DNA of 64,000 bases from Episyrphus balteatus (taxonomy: Eukaryota > Arthropoda > Insecta > Diptera > Syrphidae): the NCBI RefSeq assembly GCF_945859705.1, contig NC_079136.1, positions 116,433,028 through 116,497,027 on the forward strand, in the 5' to 3' direction. The first letter of the stretch is position 1. Every line of letters starts with the position of its first letter. The notes below the pieces were generated by a model. It was not told the origin of the DNA. It was given only the letters and a program-made list of their open reading frames with translations, and did not search any database. The position numbers and the translations under genes are program-made. This document shows positions 10,901-22,379 of the stretch, piece after piece.

Positions 10901-11633
10901 CGATGTAAATCATCTCAAAATTCCATAACTTTTTTGTTTCTCAATATTTTTTTTTTGAAATTTGGCACAAATATACTACAATGTATATATGCTTCAACTT
11001 GTAATAGAAATCAGAACTAAAAAAATTATGTATGTATTTATTATAATATTTTCAAAAACTGAAATTATGAAAAATAACTCAAATTCATCAATTTTTAAAA
11101 TTCATATACAAAATTATATTTTAAGTCGTTGTAATTTGTGTTAAATATAAGTGAAGTTATCCTCTATATAATATATTGATAAGAAAGCAAAAATTAAAAG
11201 ATTATAAATAAAAAAAAAAGCATACGAATGAAAGATAATATAAAATTCATTGTAGGTAGAATTTATTTTATAAGTAAGAAAAGAAAGAAAAAATGTGAAA
11301 GGGATAAGTATCCAAAAACGTAGAGACTAAATTAACCATTTTCTTAATAAAATCAAAATTATTGTGTATTTTATAAAACTCAAACAACAAAAAAGGGTTG
11401 AAGAGCAAAGAAATATTAAAACGAAATAAAATATGGAAATAATTTATATTTTATAGAGAAGACTTTTTAAATAAAACAAAAGCTTGAGATAAAAATTAAA
11501 ATAGCGTGAAAAAATAAAAGTTTGAAAAAATGGAATGAAATAAAATAAAATCAAATCTGCAGATTTTGATTTGCGGCAGAAAATGGGACTTGAAATCCGT
11601 TCAGAATGTCAAGCTTGTTGGGAATTCCTTTTA
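10901..11633. other. AT-rich non-coding DNA
   Basis: Very AT-rich with short A and T runs and many ATA/AAT words. No gene or clear repeat boundary was found. Confidence 0.5.
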
Positions 11634-12383
11634 TAGGGGATCCCAAAAGTAATAATTTAAAATACATATCTCAAATTCTTACCATTTTCGATTAAATGCA
11701 CTTCTTGTGAAATTTCGAAAAATTCCTACTTTGAAACAATATTTTACTTCCCCTGTTCATAATTGATTTTTTTTTTACAAACGTTCACTAAAACATTGGT
11801 AAATAAGAATCAATTATTTAATCAAAACAATTTTTATTTTGTTCGCCATATCGCTACAAATTAGTTAGCAGTTTTAATGAAACTCAATTTCTTACTTTTA
11901 TTTTAGAGCAACACCCTAAAAAATAAATTGTACATTTTGAAACTGGTTTATCATTTTTATAGCTTGCCTAGTTATCACAGTTTGCAAAAACAGTTTAAAA
12001 AATTTGGAAATTGAAGTTAGGATGAAAGATACTATAATTTGAATTCAACAAAACAAGGTTTTTCAGAGTAAAAAAAAAAAAAACAATAAAAAACATAGGC
12101 TTTTGTTTAAACTAATTTGTAGCGAAATAATTTTTTTTTATTTGTCAATTGTTCCTAAATGTCAATTATTGTTTTAGGGACAGATTTGTAAATAAACAAA
12201 AAATAAATTATGAACAGGGGAAGCAAAATACTGTTTTAAAGTAGGAATTTTTCGAAATTTCACAAGAAGTGCATTTAATCGAAAACCGTAAATATTTGGG
12301 ATAAACAAATTACCAAATTTTAAGAGCCCTTTAAATAGTCTATAAGAATATTTCATTTGAATCATTAATTTTGAGATACCCTG
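11634..12383. mobile_element. Degenerate mariner-type foldback MITE, 750 bp
   Basis: The left end TAGGGGATCCCAAAAGTAAT and the right end, which inverted reads CAGGGTATCTCAAAATTAAT, are diverged forms of the ends at 26867-27943. The arms are inverted copies for about 300 bp, including CCGTTTTCGATTAAATGCA-type and GTGAAATTTCGAAAAATTCC-type blocks. It is flanked by TA on both sides (11632-11633, 12384-12385), the Tc1/mariner duplication. Compared with the 26.9-kb copy it has lost central sequence and has many more differences between arms, so it is older. The open frame on its minus strand is a by-product of the inverted repeat. Confidence 0.8.
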
Positions 12384-12589
12384 TAGATGACAATAAAAAA
12401 AAGATCTGCAAACATTTTTGGAAAATTTTTATTTTATACATTTTTGACCGTAAATCAAAATGGCGCAAATATGCGCAAAATTTTATTTTTATTCCTTAAT
12501 TTTGAGTAAAATGAGATTCTAAATTCATTCATAACTCGGTGTTATATATCGAGTTGGTACTGCGATGTCTTCTTTTATATTCATCGAAT

Positions 12590-12690
12590 ATGCTCCAGCG
12601 AAACGTCGGGACAAAAATGTATGTTTTAATTTTTTATTTACATAAACAAACTAAATTGACCAAAAAAGCCCAAATGAAACTACTTAAATT
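12590..12690. repeat. Unsplit relative of the LINE's target repeat
   Basis: Read in reverse, this stretch runs through GGGCTTTTTTGG, TTTAGTTTGTTTATGTAAAT, AAAAAATTAAAACATAC and TTTTGTCCCGACG without interruption. It is therefore the empty-site form of the locus at 7290-7347/10853-10890. The class of this repeat is unknown. Confidence 0.75.
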
Positions 12691-15059
12691 ATTAAATTAT
12701 AAAGAATTGGTCACAAACACAAACTTAATATCAAGATAAACATGTTTTTTTTTTTACACTGATATTATGAAACTCTATGCTTAATTTTCTACAATTTTGT
12801 GTATTAAATAAAATAGAACCATGGTGCAACTGTCCCACCCGTGACCATAAAACTCTTCTATTAAATATACCATTTTTGTTTCTTGTAACTCTCATTCTTT
12901 GCTATTTCAAAGTTCCAAAACTGAACATTTTTTTCAACGAAAAAAAAAAAAACGGCGAAGAACTTAAGTTTTCGATTTGGTGCGATGAATAGGTACAGAA
13001 ACAACCCGAAGTATCTAATTTAAGTTCTTCAAAAATAAATTGCTGGTTATATGTACGATAATAAGTTTTGTAAAACCTACCCACGGGAAACAGATCTTTT
13101 GTATTTTTATCCTCATTAATATAAAAGATAATTATTTGATGTGCTTTAAATTAAACCACTCAAAATATCAATTAATTAAAAGAAATAATAAAAAAAAAAA
13201 AATATTAATATTCAGCCAAACGTTGCTATCCAGTAGTGTGTTTCCATCGATACTACTCATTTTAATCAACAGGGATGTTATCTGTAATTTCATTGTTTTA
13301 TTTGTTGTTCTTTTTTTCATTATTATTTGTTCATTTTTTCAATTACACATTAAATATTATCCAAATTCACGATTCACTTCTCTATCAGCTCATCACCAGT
13401 CCTTGCGAAATTTTTATTATTATTATTTTTTTTTTTGCATAGATTTTCTCATTACTATAGTTGTTGCTGTTCCATATAAACAATTTAATATTCGATATCG
13501 TTATATTAATATTTAAACAAATTTTCACATACACATACCAGACACAACCCAATTTGAAGACAACAACAAAAATATACAAACAATTTATATCGAAAGTTAT
13601 TATATTCATTTTCATTTTTATCGACATTTACTATACGAGCATGAAACGCTCGTATTCTGGGAATTTGTATAATAATGTGCGGCTGACGTATTTAAGGATC
13701 GACAGACGACGCGACGCGATGAGATGTTTATGGCGACAGAAAGCGATGTAATCGCGTTCGTTAAAGTCACATTTTATTAGTGGTCAATGGCGTCCTCAAT
13801 TTAATAATAATTTTTTCTCATTTTTTTGTTGTATTTTTTTTTTCGGTTTTTTAATTATTTATTTTTTGTTGTTGTTGTAGTTGTTTGTGTCTTTGATTAT
13901 GAGGTCCTTTTAAAATAATTACAAAAAATATTTACTCGCACACACATATTTATGCTCTCTTTTGTCTGTGTGGACAGCATAAAGGAATTTTAATTACTCG
14001 CTAATGGATCATTATTCTATGGAAATATAATTCAATATTAAGCGAACAAATGGAAAATAAATACAAAAATAAAAAAAAATAGTTTTCTGATTAAAAACAA
14101 AATTTAAAATTGACTATAGTTAATTGTCCTTAAATGTTTTGTCACTTGTTTTTTTTTTTTTTTTTTTTTTGTTCGATATTATTATTTTAAATTTTATAAA
14201 TCAATAATTCAAAGGTTTTTAAATGCTGGGTTAATGCTCTTACATTTTAGTAAAATTAAATAAAAAATCTTAACATTTACAATAATTAAAGTTATAATTT
14301 TGTTCAATTAATTAAAATTTAATGATTACAGTTTTTTTTTTACAAAATTTTGTTTGTTTGTTTCTATCTATATTTTATTATTGTTTTTTTTTTTTTTTTT
14401 TTTTTTAAATAGAGATTACGTTCTTATAGAAAAATAAATTGTTATTATGATCAAAATAAATGTATTTTAATTCAATGTAATGTGGTAAATTTTAAGAAAT
14501 ATTAACAAATCATAATTAAGGAAGTTTAAGTTCTGAAGAATATTGACATTATATTTTATTTTAAAAATTTTAATACAAATTTTTAATATTTATATACATA
14601 TAAAATTTAAATGTTTAACTTCTGGAAATAATTCAAATATATACCTACTCTCAGTATTTTTAAATAACAAATAAAAACAAAAAGATTCATTATAATTGGA
14701 GAAAAACTTTTATAGAAAGCCTTTTATAGTTAATCTAGATTATGAAGTTTTAATTTTAAAAATTCACCTTCGATGCCTTTATTAATTGTTTAAATTAATT
14801 CAATATTCAATAAATATGTAAATCAATGCAATATAAATAAATAAATAATTTAAACACGTATACGCCACAGTGAACATAATGCTGTTTTTTTTTAAGCGTC
14901 ATGGAAAATTGGAATTACTTAGAACTAAAGTTAATAAAATATTAAATAAAGGATCTTTTAAATTATTCACACACAACTTAATGAGTAAAGCAATTCTAAC
15001 ACAAAAAAAAACTAAAACTGACTTTCAACTTACAAATTTGATTAAAAAGAGGTTGTCTG
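12691..15059. other. AT-rich non-coding DNA
   Basis: No gene is recognised. It contains long T runs (about 14150-14170 and 14385-14406), a GC-richer patch at about 13640-13760, and a perfect 8-bp-stem hairpin at 13633-13655 (ATACGAGC, 7-base loop, GCTCGTAT). ORFs near 13.0-13.75 kb are low-complexity frames rich in Ile, Phe and Asn. Confidence 0.5.
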
Positions 15060-15110
15060 TTAAGCCGGTTTATGGACGATGATTTTACGTGATAACGATT
15101 TTACGTGAAA
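15060..15110. repeat. Short repeat with GATTTTACGTGA units
   Basis: Two close copies of GATTTTACGTGA lie at about 15079-15109. The related motif, in inverse form TTATCACGTCAAAA after TTCATCGATTTATAAGAC, recurs at about 16759-16792 and 30713-30745, so this is a piece of a dispersed family. Family identity is unknown. Confidence 0.4.
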
Positions 15111-15429
15111 CAGGTTGTGTGCTTTTAAAATGATTCAATTGAAGCGTTTATTTATTTCAAACAATCATAATTTACAAAAAAAAGCTAAAAAAAAATTACC
15201 TTTTTTCTTTTCTCATTATATTGATTTTTTTTTTATTTTAAAAGCTTACAAAAAAATTATACCATTAAAAAGCCAAATATTTTTTCTAAACAATAAAACC
15301 ATTTTTAAATTTTTACAATGCGCAAAAAGTATTAAAATAATTTATTAAAAACAATCATTTCTTATGAAAAAAGTGAAAAAATCATTTCCATCACCCAAAA
15401 ATTCATTTTTTCGTTATAACAACACATAA

Positions 15430-15715
15430 TAAATTTTATACCACATGAAAGCTTATTGCTTTAGCTCATATATCGATCATGTCTAATAGACATCTACAAA
15501 GAGAGCTAAAATTTTTTGAACTCGATCAAATTTCATTAAAAAAAGCAAAAAAACATTTATTTTTATGTTCTCACGCTATGTAATCAATTTTTTTGTTTGA
15601 CAACCTATACAAAACTTTATTCCATCTGAAAGCTTATTATTTCACCTTTCATATGACGTATCAATCTTATTTCAAAGATTCCTACAAGAGAAGTTAGAAT
15701 TTTTTAAAGTCAACC
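15430..15715 (+). repeat. Two diverged tandem units, period about 180 bp
   Basis: The block with TGAAAGCTTATTG, CATATATCGATCATG and AGAGCTAAAATTTTTTGAA (about 15434-15520) returns as TGAAAGCTTATTA, CATATGACGTATC and AGAAGTTAGAATTTTTTAAA (about 15619-15712). The copies differ greatly, so this is an old duplication or a decayed satellite remnant. Confidence 0.45.
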
Positions 15716-16159
15716 ATGTCGAATTTCCAGACTGAGATTGCGGTACTTCCCACATTGGTGGTTGTTCGGGGGGCAACAGATCTCCACTGGTGTTTTGAGA
15801 TTTTTCGCAAGTTTCTTGATTTAACATTGTGTAGCTTGTAGTTATTATATTATTAAATGAAAGGTAATTGTATCAGGATGCTCATAAAAGTTTAATAAAA
15901 TTTCTATCTGCTCTTGGTCAAAAGTTATAACCTGTTGAATTCTAAAATTTTATTTTACGGTTATCTCAAAATTGTGTTTACGTAAATGATTGAAACATGG
16001 TCTATCATTACTGCATATTCTTTATTCCTGTTTCTATTAAAGAAAAAAAGATAATAATAAAAAACGATGAAAATCGGTTAAAATCGGTCAAAAAACGTGT
16101 TTTTTAAAAACCTGTTTCTTCCGTTATTCACTTAAAACTCTCTAAAAGATTCCCAAAAC

Positions 16160-16700
16160 CTACATGCCCTATAAGTTTGAGATTTTTTGAACGCTCCAAA
16201 AAATGCTTAAAATCAAAAAATACCCCTAAAAAACAAGGTGTTTTTCAAAAATTCATATTTCGAAACGCAGAGTGTTTGAAAAAAATCCGTATTAGACGCT
16301 TAATTTTTTTTTTCTCTCATCTTTCACCTGGCACCTTTAGAATTGTCAAAAAAAAAAAAATGTCCCTACCCAAAATCATCATTTTGTCATAGCCCCAACA
16401 CGTGTAGGTACAACGTTCAAACAAAACGTTTTAGCTTAGTTTCAAAATTTTTTAGAATTTTGTCTTAAATGCAGTTATTCTTAAATTAGTCTCATCTATC
16501 TATAGCAGAAAAAAATCAACTCTCTACAACTTTGCGTTTAGATTTTAGCTCAAATTTCATCTTTCCGTTTTACCCCTGTTTACCCTATTAAATGACGTAA
16601 TTTTTAAAAATCCTTGATTTTTATTAAGCTTTAGGTTATTATCTTTCAAATAGAAGATTTTTGTATCTCTAATTATATATTTTTAAATTTGAATTGAAAT
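16160..16700 (-). mobile_element. Helitron-related internal repeat fragment, copy 1
   Basis: From CCCTATAAGTTTGAGATTTTTT through CATAGCCCCAACACGTGT to TTTTACCCCTGTTTACCC, this stretch aligns along its length with 50170-50690 and, more weakly and inverted, with the interior of the complete Helitron at 34272-35007. It lacks Helitron ends. About 540 bp are shared with the 50-kb copy at roughly 85% identity by eye. Confidence 0.6.
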
Positions 16701-16890
16701 TTTTGCCGCGAGAGTGAAACGGGAGAAAATGGCGTCACTTTTTTGTGGTGGCTGCCATGGTTCATCGATTTATAAGACGTTATCACGTCAAAAAGGGTTT
16801 TAATATAAGTTTAATTTTTGAAGACATTTCTTTCCAAAAATTCTATGTTAGAAGTAGGTATATTTTTTTTCAAGAAAAGATTGTGTACCC

Positions 16891-16971
16891 TACTAACAAT
16901 TTTGCTTCTATAATGCTTTACAGAAGCAACAATTGCATCTGTAAAGCTTTATAGAACCATAATTGTTTGTA
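16891..16971. repeat. Imperfect 34-bp-arm hairpin with 13-base loop
   Basis: The arm 16891-16924 pairs with 16938-16971 with about five mismatches; key pieces are TTCTATAATGCTTTACAGA and TCTGTAAAGCTTTATAGAA. The size, about 81 nt, is like a small RNA precursor, but short palindromic MITEs have the same shape. Nothing in the sequence shows that it is transcribed. Confidence 0.5.
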
Positions 16972-17259
16972 ATATGATTTTGTCAAATTTAATTATGTAC
17001 GACATTTTTTTTCATTCGTTTTTTTTTGCTGTAAGCTGCCTAAATTTTTTTTTTCGGCTTTTCCGACTGCGCGTTAAAGTACAAAAACTATTTTTTTTTT
17101 ATTTAAATATTTTCAAAAAATTGCAATATTTACCTTGAAAACGCCATATTAAAGTAAACTCTTTTCAAGGTGATATACAAAAAATGTGTCTTAAAAAATA
17201 TTTAAAAAAATCTGGTGTTCCAAATTTCAAGTTTATGCCAAAGCTGAAATTGGACTGTA

Positions 17260-20200
17260 CCTAATTAATTGTGTGTATAGAGATTTTTCTCAGGTTTGTG
17301 CTCAAGTAAATGTTCTTGTAAATTTTTGATTCTTTGCTTTTATAACTGAAATTCGGAAAAAAATCGAAACACAAAAATGATCCAGAAAATGAAAGGTTTA
17401 AAAAAAAAAAAAAAAAACAAAACATTTGACACTTATGAAGGAAATTAGACCGATACAAAAATTCACAATTTTATGCTTCTGTTTCTCATCTAATGCAAAA
17501 CAGTCTCAACGCTCTTATCCTTTCGATGCATTCAAGGACGAACGTTGATAAGACAAAAATCGTTAAAAAATATTTCTGTCACAAAAATCCCAAAATCAAA
17601 CCCCAAACCACAATAACTACAATATTTACCAATAAAACAAAAACAGAAACAAAAAAAAAACATCCCAATCATTTAAAAGCCTTCTATTATAAACCTGAAA
17701 GTGACAGACCAACAACATAATATTTTTTGAATGATAAAATTAAGAAAAAAAAAGAAGAAGAACAAACAACAAAGTTCTTGATCCTTGACAGCATCGAAGA
17801 TTAACATACATATGTCAATTTATTTGTTCTTTACTTTCTCTTCCAAGAGTTTCGTCGGGACTCTATATCTCCTCTTCAATTCTTCAAATCCCACTCAAAG
17901 TGAATTGAAGAGAAGAACAAGAAGAAGAAGAAGAAGAAAAATACAAAAACAAAAAAGAAATAAATAAAATTGTCTCTATCTATTTTTGTATGCATAGAAA
18001 ACAACACCACTTTCTAGTATTAAAAAGGACTTAACTAAAACAAGAAGACGACGAAGAACAGTTACAGAAAAACAGGACACATCACACTGACAAACAAAAT
18101 AGAAAGCCTTTCTAATCCCTGAGACTAAGCTTGGGAATGTCTATTTCTTTCATCTAAAAAACCGGTAATGGGGGCGCAGTGATGGGAGAGAAGAAGAAGG
18201 TTCACAGCAAAACAAATTGTCCCATTTAAAACGTTCGTCCTGTTTAGGGATACCTATATCTTCAACAACATCCTTTGAATACACACTTACAGGTGATGGA
18301 ATAAAACAAAAACAAAACAAAAAAAAGAAGAGAAATAGAGAAAGGATCTCTCGAGTTAAACCCAGACAATATGCGGGATTAAGTTGAATACGTTACTGCC
18401 TCTTGGCACCAGAGAATAGGTACGGTACACATATTTGTGCAAATGGTCACCCCACTTTCAATCACTGCGAGCCAAAAGGAAAGGTTTGTCAAGGATCTTG
18501 ACAGATAGATGAACAAAGCTAAATACACACACACAAATACACATTTGATATGAAACCGCTGCTGTTGCTGTTCAAATGCCATCAGCATGTTTTGTGATGT
18601 TGATTTTGATGCCCTTTGTTTCGGTGTATATGGATCTGGCTCTTTGAAGTACTGGCAGGTTTATATGATTTGTGAGGATCATGAGAGGAGCCTTCATCAA
18701 CTTGATTCTTTTTTCTGACCATTGACAAGATAAACAGACAACCAAACGCATGTTGCACGCATTATATCTGCGTTGTAACAATTTACCTTCCTTCCCAGCA
18801 GGACGAGATGAAAAGTCTTGAGTCTCTGAATTTGACAGTCAAATTTGTTTTGAGCCAAAGGAAAGAAGAAGACTCCTATCATCCTTACATTATAGCCTAA
18901 CAAATAAAAATATAAAAACGAAACTTTTTCCAACAACCTTCTTAAACTTTTCGAAGGAGAATTCTTTGAAGGATTGAAGGTCTTTTCTCTTCAAGGTCTC
19001 TATACAACCATCCAATGTTTATGTGAATAGTTGTAGGGCTCTCATTTATTCCGGGGAAAAATGTCCTCGGGGATATAAATCACTTTCATGGGGCTAATTA
19101 AAGTTAATCCCGCAATCCGGATGAGGGGAAAAGTTTTCGTCCTTTTTTTTTGTGTGTTGTTTGGCCTATCACGTTCGCATATCCTTTTTTCCAATTTTTC
19201 ATTTTTTTTTTTGGTGTTTTTTCGATGGTAATAACTGAACCTATGGTTTCATTATTCCTAACTCATAACATTTTTTTACACAAAAAAGTCAAAAGGACAC
19301 AAAAAATGAAGAAGAAGAAGAAGAAAATTGAAGCCGGGTTTTGTCCTTAAACATTTTCGATTTTCTATTTCAAATGATAGAAGTTTTCTTATTCTTTTTT
19401 TTGGTTAGCTTCTCTCAATGCGTATGTGGAAATAGTGACTTCGAGGAATACCAGGAAGGAAGCTTTTAAGGATACGTGTGTGTGTTGAAGAACTTGGTTT
19501 TGTTCACATGTAGAATATTTTGGTCAGAAAAAAAAAGAATAAAAAAAAAATCTAATGAAAGAAAATTTTGCAGAAAAACTTCAAAAAGGATATTTGATTG
19601 GAAGCAAAAATGGAGAGAGAGAGAGGTCGAATGAAAATGAAACTTTTTCTCTCGGATTTAGTAAAGTCTCCGGAGGATAATTCTTCTTCTTCTTTTTTTT
19701 TTGGTTTTTTTTTCTGTTTTGCCTCTTTTAGTACTTTTTTTTCTTCTTTTTTTGCATGCGTGTCAGACCCAGACTTATACTTATACTCGTCGCTGTTCTT
19801 AACCAAAAAAGAAGCAAGTGTGAGATTCGTCCAGGGATTTTGTGATCTGAATGAATTATTCAGATGCTTTGGGGCCAGCATCAGGGTTAGAACGAATTTG
19901 GGACTTTCTTTTTCTCTCTTTCTCTCACTGAGTGTGTGTGAGTCAAGTTTTTTCCTTGGCATATGTTTGTCTGAATTAATTGCTAGCAAAAAGGTTGTAG
20001 GGAAATTTTTGGAGATTAAAATCGTTGTAGGCATATTTTTTGTTTGGGTATAAATGATGGAGTGTGCATAGGGGAGGATAGATGAGGGGGGATGGGCAAC
20101 AACGATATATTATTATGATGATTATGATGATGGGAAAATTTAAGATTGGTTCTTTGGGACCTTTGGGAATTGTAAATATATGAATGCATGAAATATTATT

Positions 20201-20600
20201 ATTATTTTTTTTATTTTTTAAGGAAAAGGCGAAAAATCTTTTCTTTTGTCAGACAGTTTATTGCATGGGTGTTATTGATTATTTAAGGATGCTGGAAAAT
20301 ATGCTGAAAATATTTTTTCCAGAAGGAGAGAGTATTTATAAATATAGATTTATCTACATATTATGTGGTAGGTATGGAACTACAATACATGCCACAGGCT
20401 ATTTTTTCTCCATAATAAAAGACTTCTAATGTCCATTGTTGATGGAAAAGCAATATTTATAGATGTTAAGTATGGTCACCCTACAGAAGCAGTTTGGCTA
20501 GGATGCCAAGATTATGCATGTCATTGATTAGTTCGTCTCTATTAACGCTGATATGGGTGTCTTTAGAATCGTTTAAAATATTGTACGTTTGTATAAAAAG
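17260..20600. other. Largely unique non-coding stretch
   Basis: No recurrent transposon family was seen. It holds purine-rich GAAGAA tracts (17750-17960, 18190-18340), CT/TTC-rich tracts (19675-19770), and repeated AAGGAC/GTCCTT hexamers (for example at about 18027, 19136, 19291 and 19342). ORFs here (e.g. 19598-20053 and its antisense 19552-20034) come from low-complexity runs and have no recognisable domain. Confidence 0.5.
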
Positions 20601-20604
20601 TCGG

Positions 20605-20655
20605 TCTTTCAATTCTTTTCTGTCTGTCTGTCAGTCTCTCTGTAGGTAAGTATAT
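20605..20655 (+). promoter_or_regulatory. Candidate recursive-splicing ratchet point
   Basis: A pyrimidine-rich run (TTCTTTTCTGTCTGTCTGTC, then AGTCTCTCTG) ends in TAG at 20643-20645 and is followed directly by GTAAGT at 20646-20651. An acceptor fused to a donor (YnNYAG|GTAAGT) is the form of ratchet points in long fly introns. The GTCT run could also be a microsatellite relic. Function is inferred only. Confidence 0.35.
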
Positions 20656-21025
20656 CTGTAGCTATTTTAAAAGATTCAACCCATTTCAATGAAAAATTTT
20701 ATAAAAAGAACGTAAAATTTTCTAACACATTTTTATATAAAAATTATTTTTTTTTAAACGAATTTGATGGCTTATTTCGAAACTTTGTTTTTATTTGATG
20801 ATTATTATTTCTTTGGAATAGCGTAATTTTTTAATTTTTTTGTAAGAAATTTTTTGAAAATTTTATAGGTAGGTATTAAATTAGTTTTTAAAACATTGTT
20901 TTTTAAAATAATTGAATAAAGTTTTTTTTTTCAAAACCCAAAAAAAGCCAAAAATGGAAAAATGAGATATTGGTACCAAAATTTTTTGCAGGCCCACGAA
21001 ATGACAAAATAAAATTAAAATAAAA

Positions 21026-21557
21026 TGCACGACTGTTACGACTTTTATGTTAGTCTACTTGTCGATTTTAAAAGCTGGCCTTAAATTTAAAAAAAATTGT
21101 TATTGGGGAAGAGCCGACATTTAGGGCAAAATTTTGTTAAATGAAAACATTTTTTTTGTTGTTTGACTTTTTTGAGAAAAAATAATAATGCAGTTTTATT
21201 GCCACTGCTTTAAATATTACGTATACAAAGTTTAATCAAAATTAGAGCCGTTTTCGAGAAATTCGCAATATCGTATTTTTTTTTATGGGAGGTATATGTT
21301 CTAAACGAGATATAAAAAAAAAACAAAAAAAACCAACTTTCAGAAATCCATAAAAATCATCTGTAAAAAATTTAAAGAAAATCCGTCCACCCGTTTAGGC
21401 TGTGGAAATGTGTACAGATGGACGCACAGACGGACGGACGGAATTGCAAGACCCACTGTTTCGGAATTCTCCATCATCGTAATGTTGGTTTTGATTAAAA
21501 CCTCAATTTTTTTTTTTTCGACACGAAACCAATACTTGCCCTATAGAGCAAGTAAAA
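21026..21557 (+). mobile_element. Helentron-like (DINE-1/HINE-type) element
   Basis: It starts TGCACGACTGTTACGACTT, related to the starts at 26588 and 29481. The body has TTAGAGCCGTTTTCGAGAAA-type sequence, then a short GACA/GACG run (about 21417-21441), then AATTGCAAGACCCACTGTTT and ATCATCGTAATGTTG. It ends in a hairpin, ACTTGC (21534-21539) with GCAAGT (21548-21553), followed by AAAA. A GACA-type microsatellite before a terminal hairpin is the known plan of Drosophila DINE-1/Helentron-associated repeats; I infer the class from the plan, not from a match. No ORF is present. Confidence 0.6.
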
Positions 21558-21604
21558 ACTAGAGGTTTTTATAAAGAAAAAATTTTGAAGATCTATCGTT
21601 TTTT

Positions 21605-21655
21605 AAACCGACTTCCAAAAAAGGAAGAGGTTCTCAATTTGTCTGTATTTTTTTT
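21605..21655 (+). repeat. AACCGACTTCC repeat fragment
   Basis: AAACCGACTTCCAAAAAAGG followed by AAGAGGTTCTCAATTTGTC resembles a short motif I associate with dispersed repeats in several insect genomes. Only about 50 bp are visible and the parent element is not identified. Confidence 0.3.
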
Positions 21656-21906
21656 TGTTAATCCAAAATAGAACGATGTTTTAAAAACTAAACAAAACGA
21701 CTAGTTTTTGCAAAACTAAACAGTTCAGCCTGTCGATTAACTATGCAGGAAGGAACAACTCTCTATTTCTACTTTTTGAAAAGTTGGTTTTGTTTTCAAA
21801 TGGGAAACAAAAAACCTTCTTTTGAAAAATTTGAAAAAAGACTAAACTTTTTATTGATGTTTAAAAAAAAAAATATTTTCTTCTCAAATTATCTTGGGAT
21901 ATTAAG

Positions 21907-22351
21907 CAGTGTTGCCAGAATATTTTAGAGACAAGGAGCCAATTTTGAGAAATCTTGGAGCCAAAAATAGCCGTTTTCAAAAAAGGTCCAAAACACGCTA
22001 ACAGTTTTTTGTGGTATGAGATTTAAATTTTCAGATAACTATTGCTTATCAGACTACAAGTATAATTATTTGTTTTTAATTTTGGTCATAATTCTGGTTT
22101 TCACGCTCATTTACGGGGGTTGAATTAAATTTTTAATACATACAAAGGAAAAGTGTATGTAAGTTAGTTGTCGCTGTTCACATCTTTGGTAGATTTTTGC
22201 TGTAAAAAGCTTTGATTTCAAAAGAGCCTTAAATCGCCATGTTTAAGGCGAAAAAGCCAGATCCCGATAAATCGGAAATTAGAATTTTAAGCAGCAAGTG
22301 AAATGTTCTAGGAGCCTGTTTGGCGATAAATAGCTGGCTCTGGCAACACTG
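21907..22351. mobile_element. hAT-type MITE, 445 bp, perfect 8-bp target duplication
   Basis: The inverted ends share CAGTGTTGCCAGA (left at 21907, right ending at 22351), with weaker pairing inward (GGAGCC against GGCTCC). It is flanked by ATATTAAG at 21899-21906 and at 22352-22359. An 8-bp duplication and CAGTG-type ends identify the hAT superfamily. No transposase frame is present. Closing the gap restores a continuous host sequence around ATATTAAGTGCTGC. Confidence 0.88.
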
Positions 22352-22379
22352 ATATTAAGTGCTGCACTAATTTAAATTA

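Noticed and set aside
19552..20053. Two antiparallel ORFs of about 150-160 codons
   Set aside because: Both are made of Ser/Phe or Lys/Glu runs from TTC/GAA-rich sequence; no domain or plausible exon structure.
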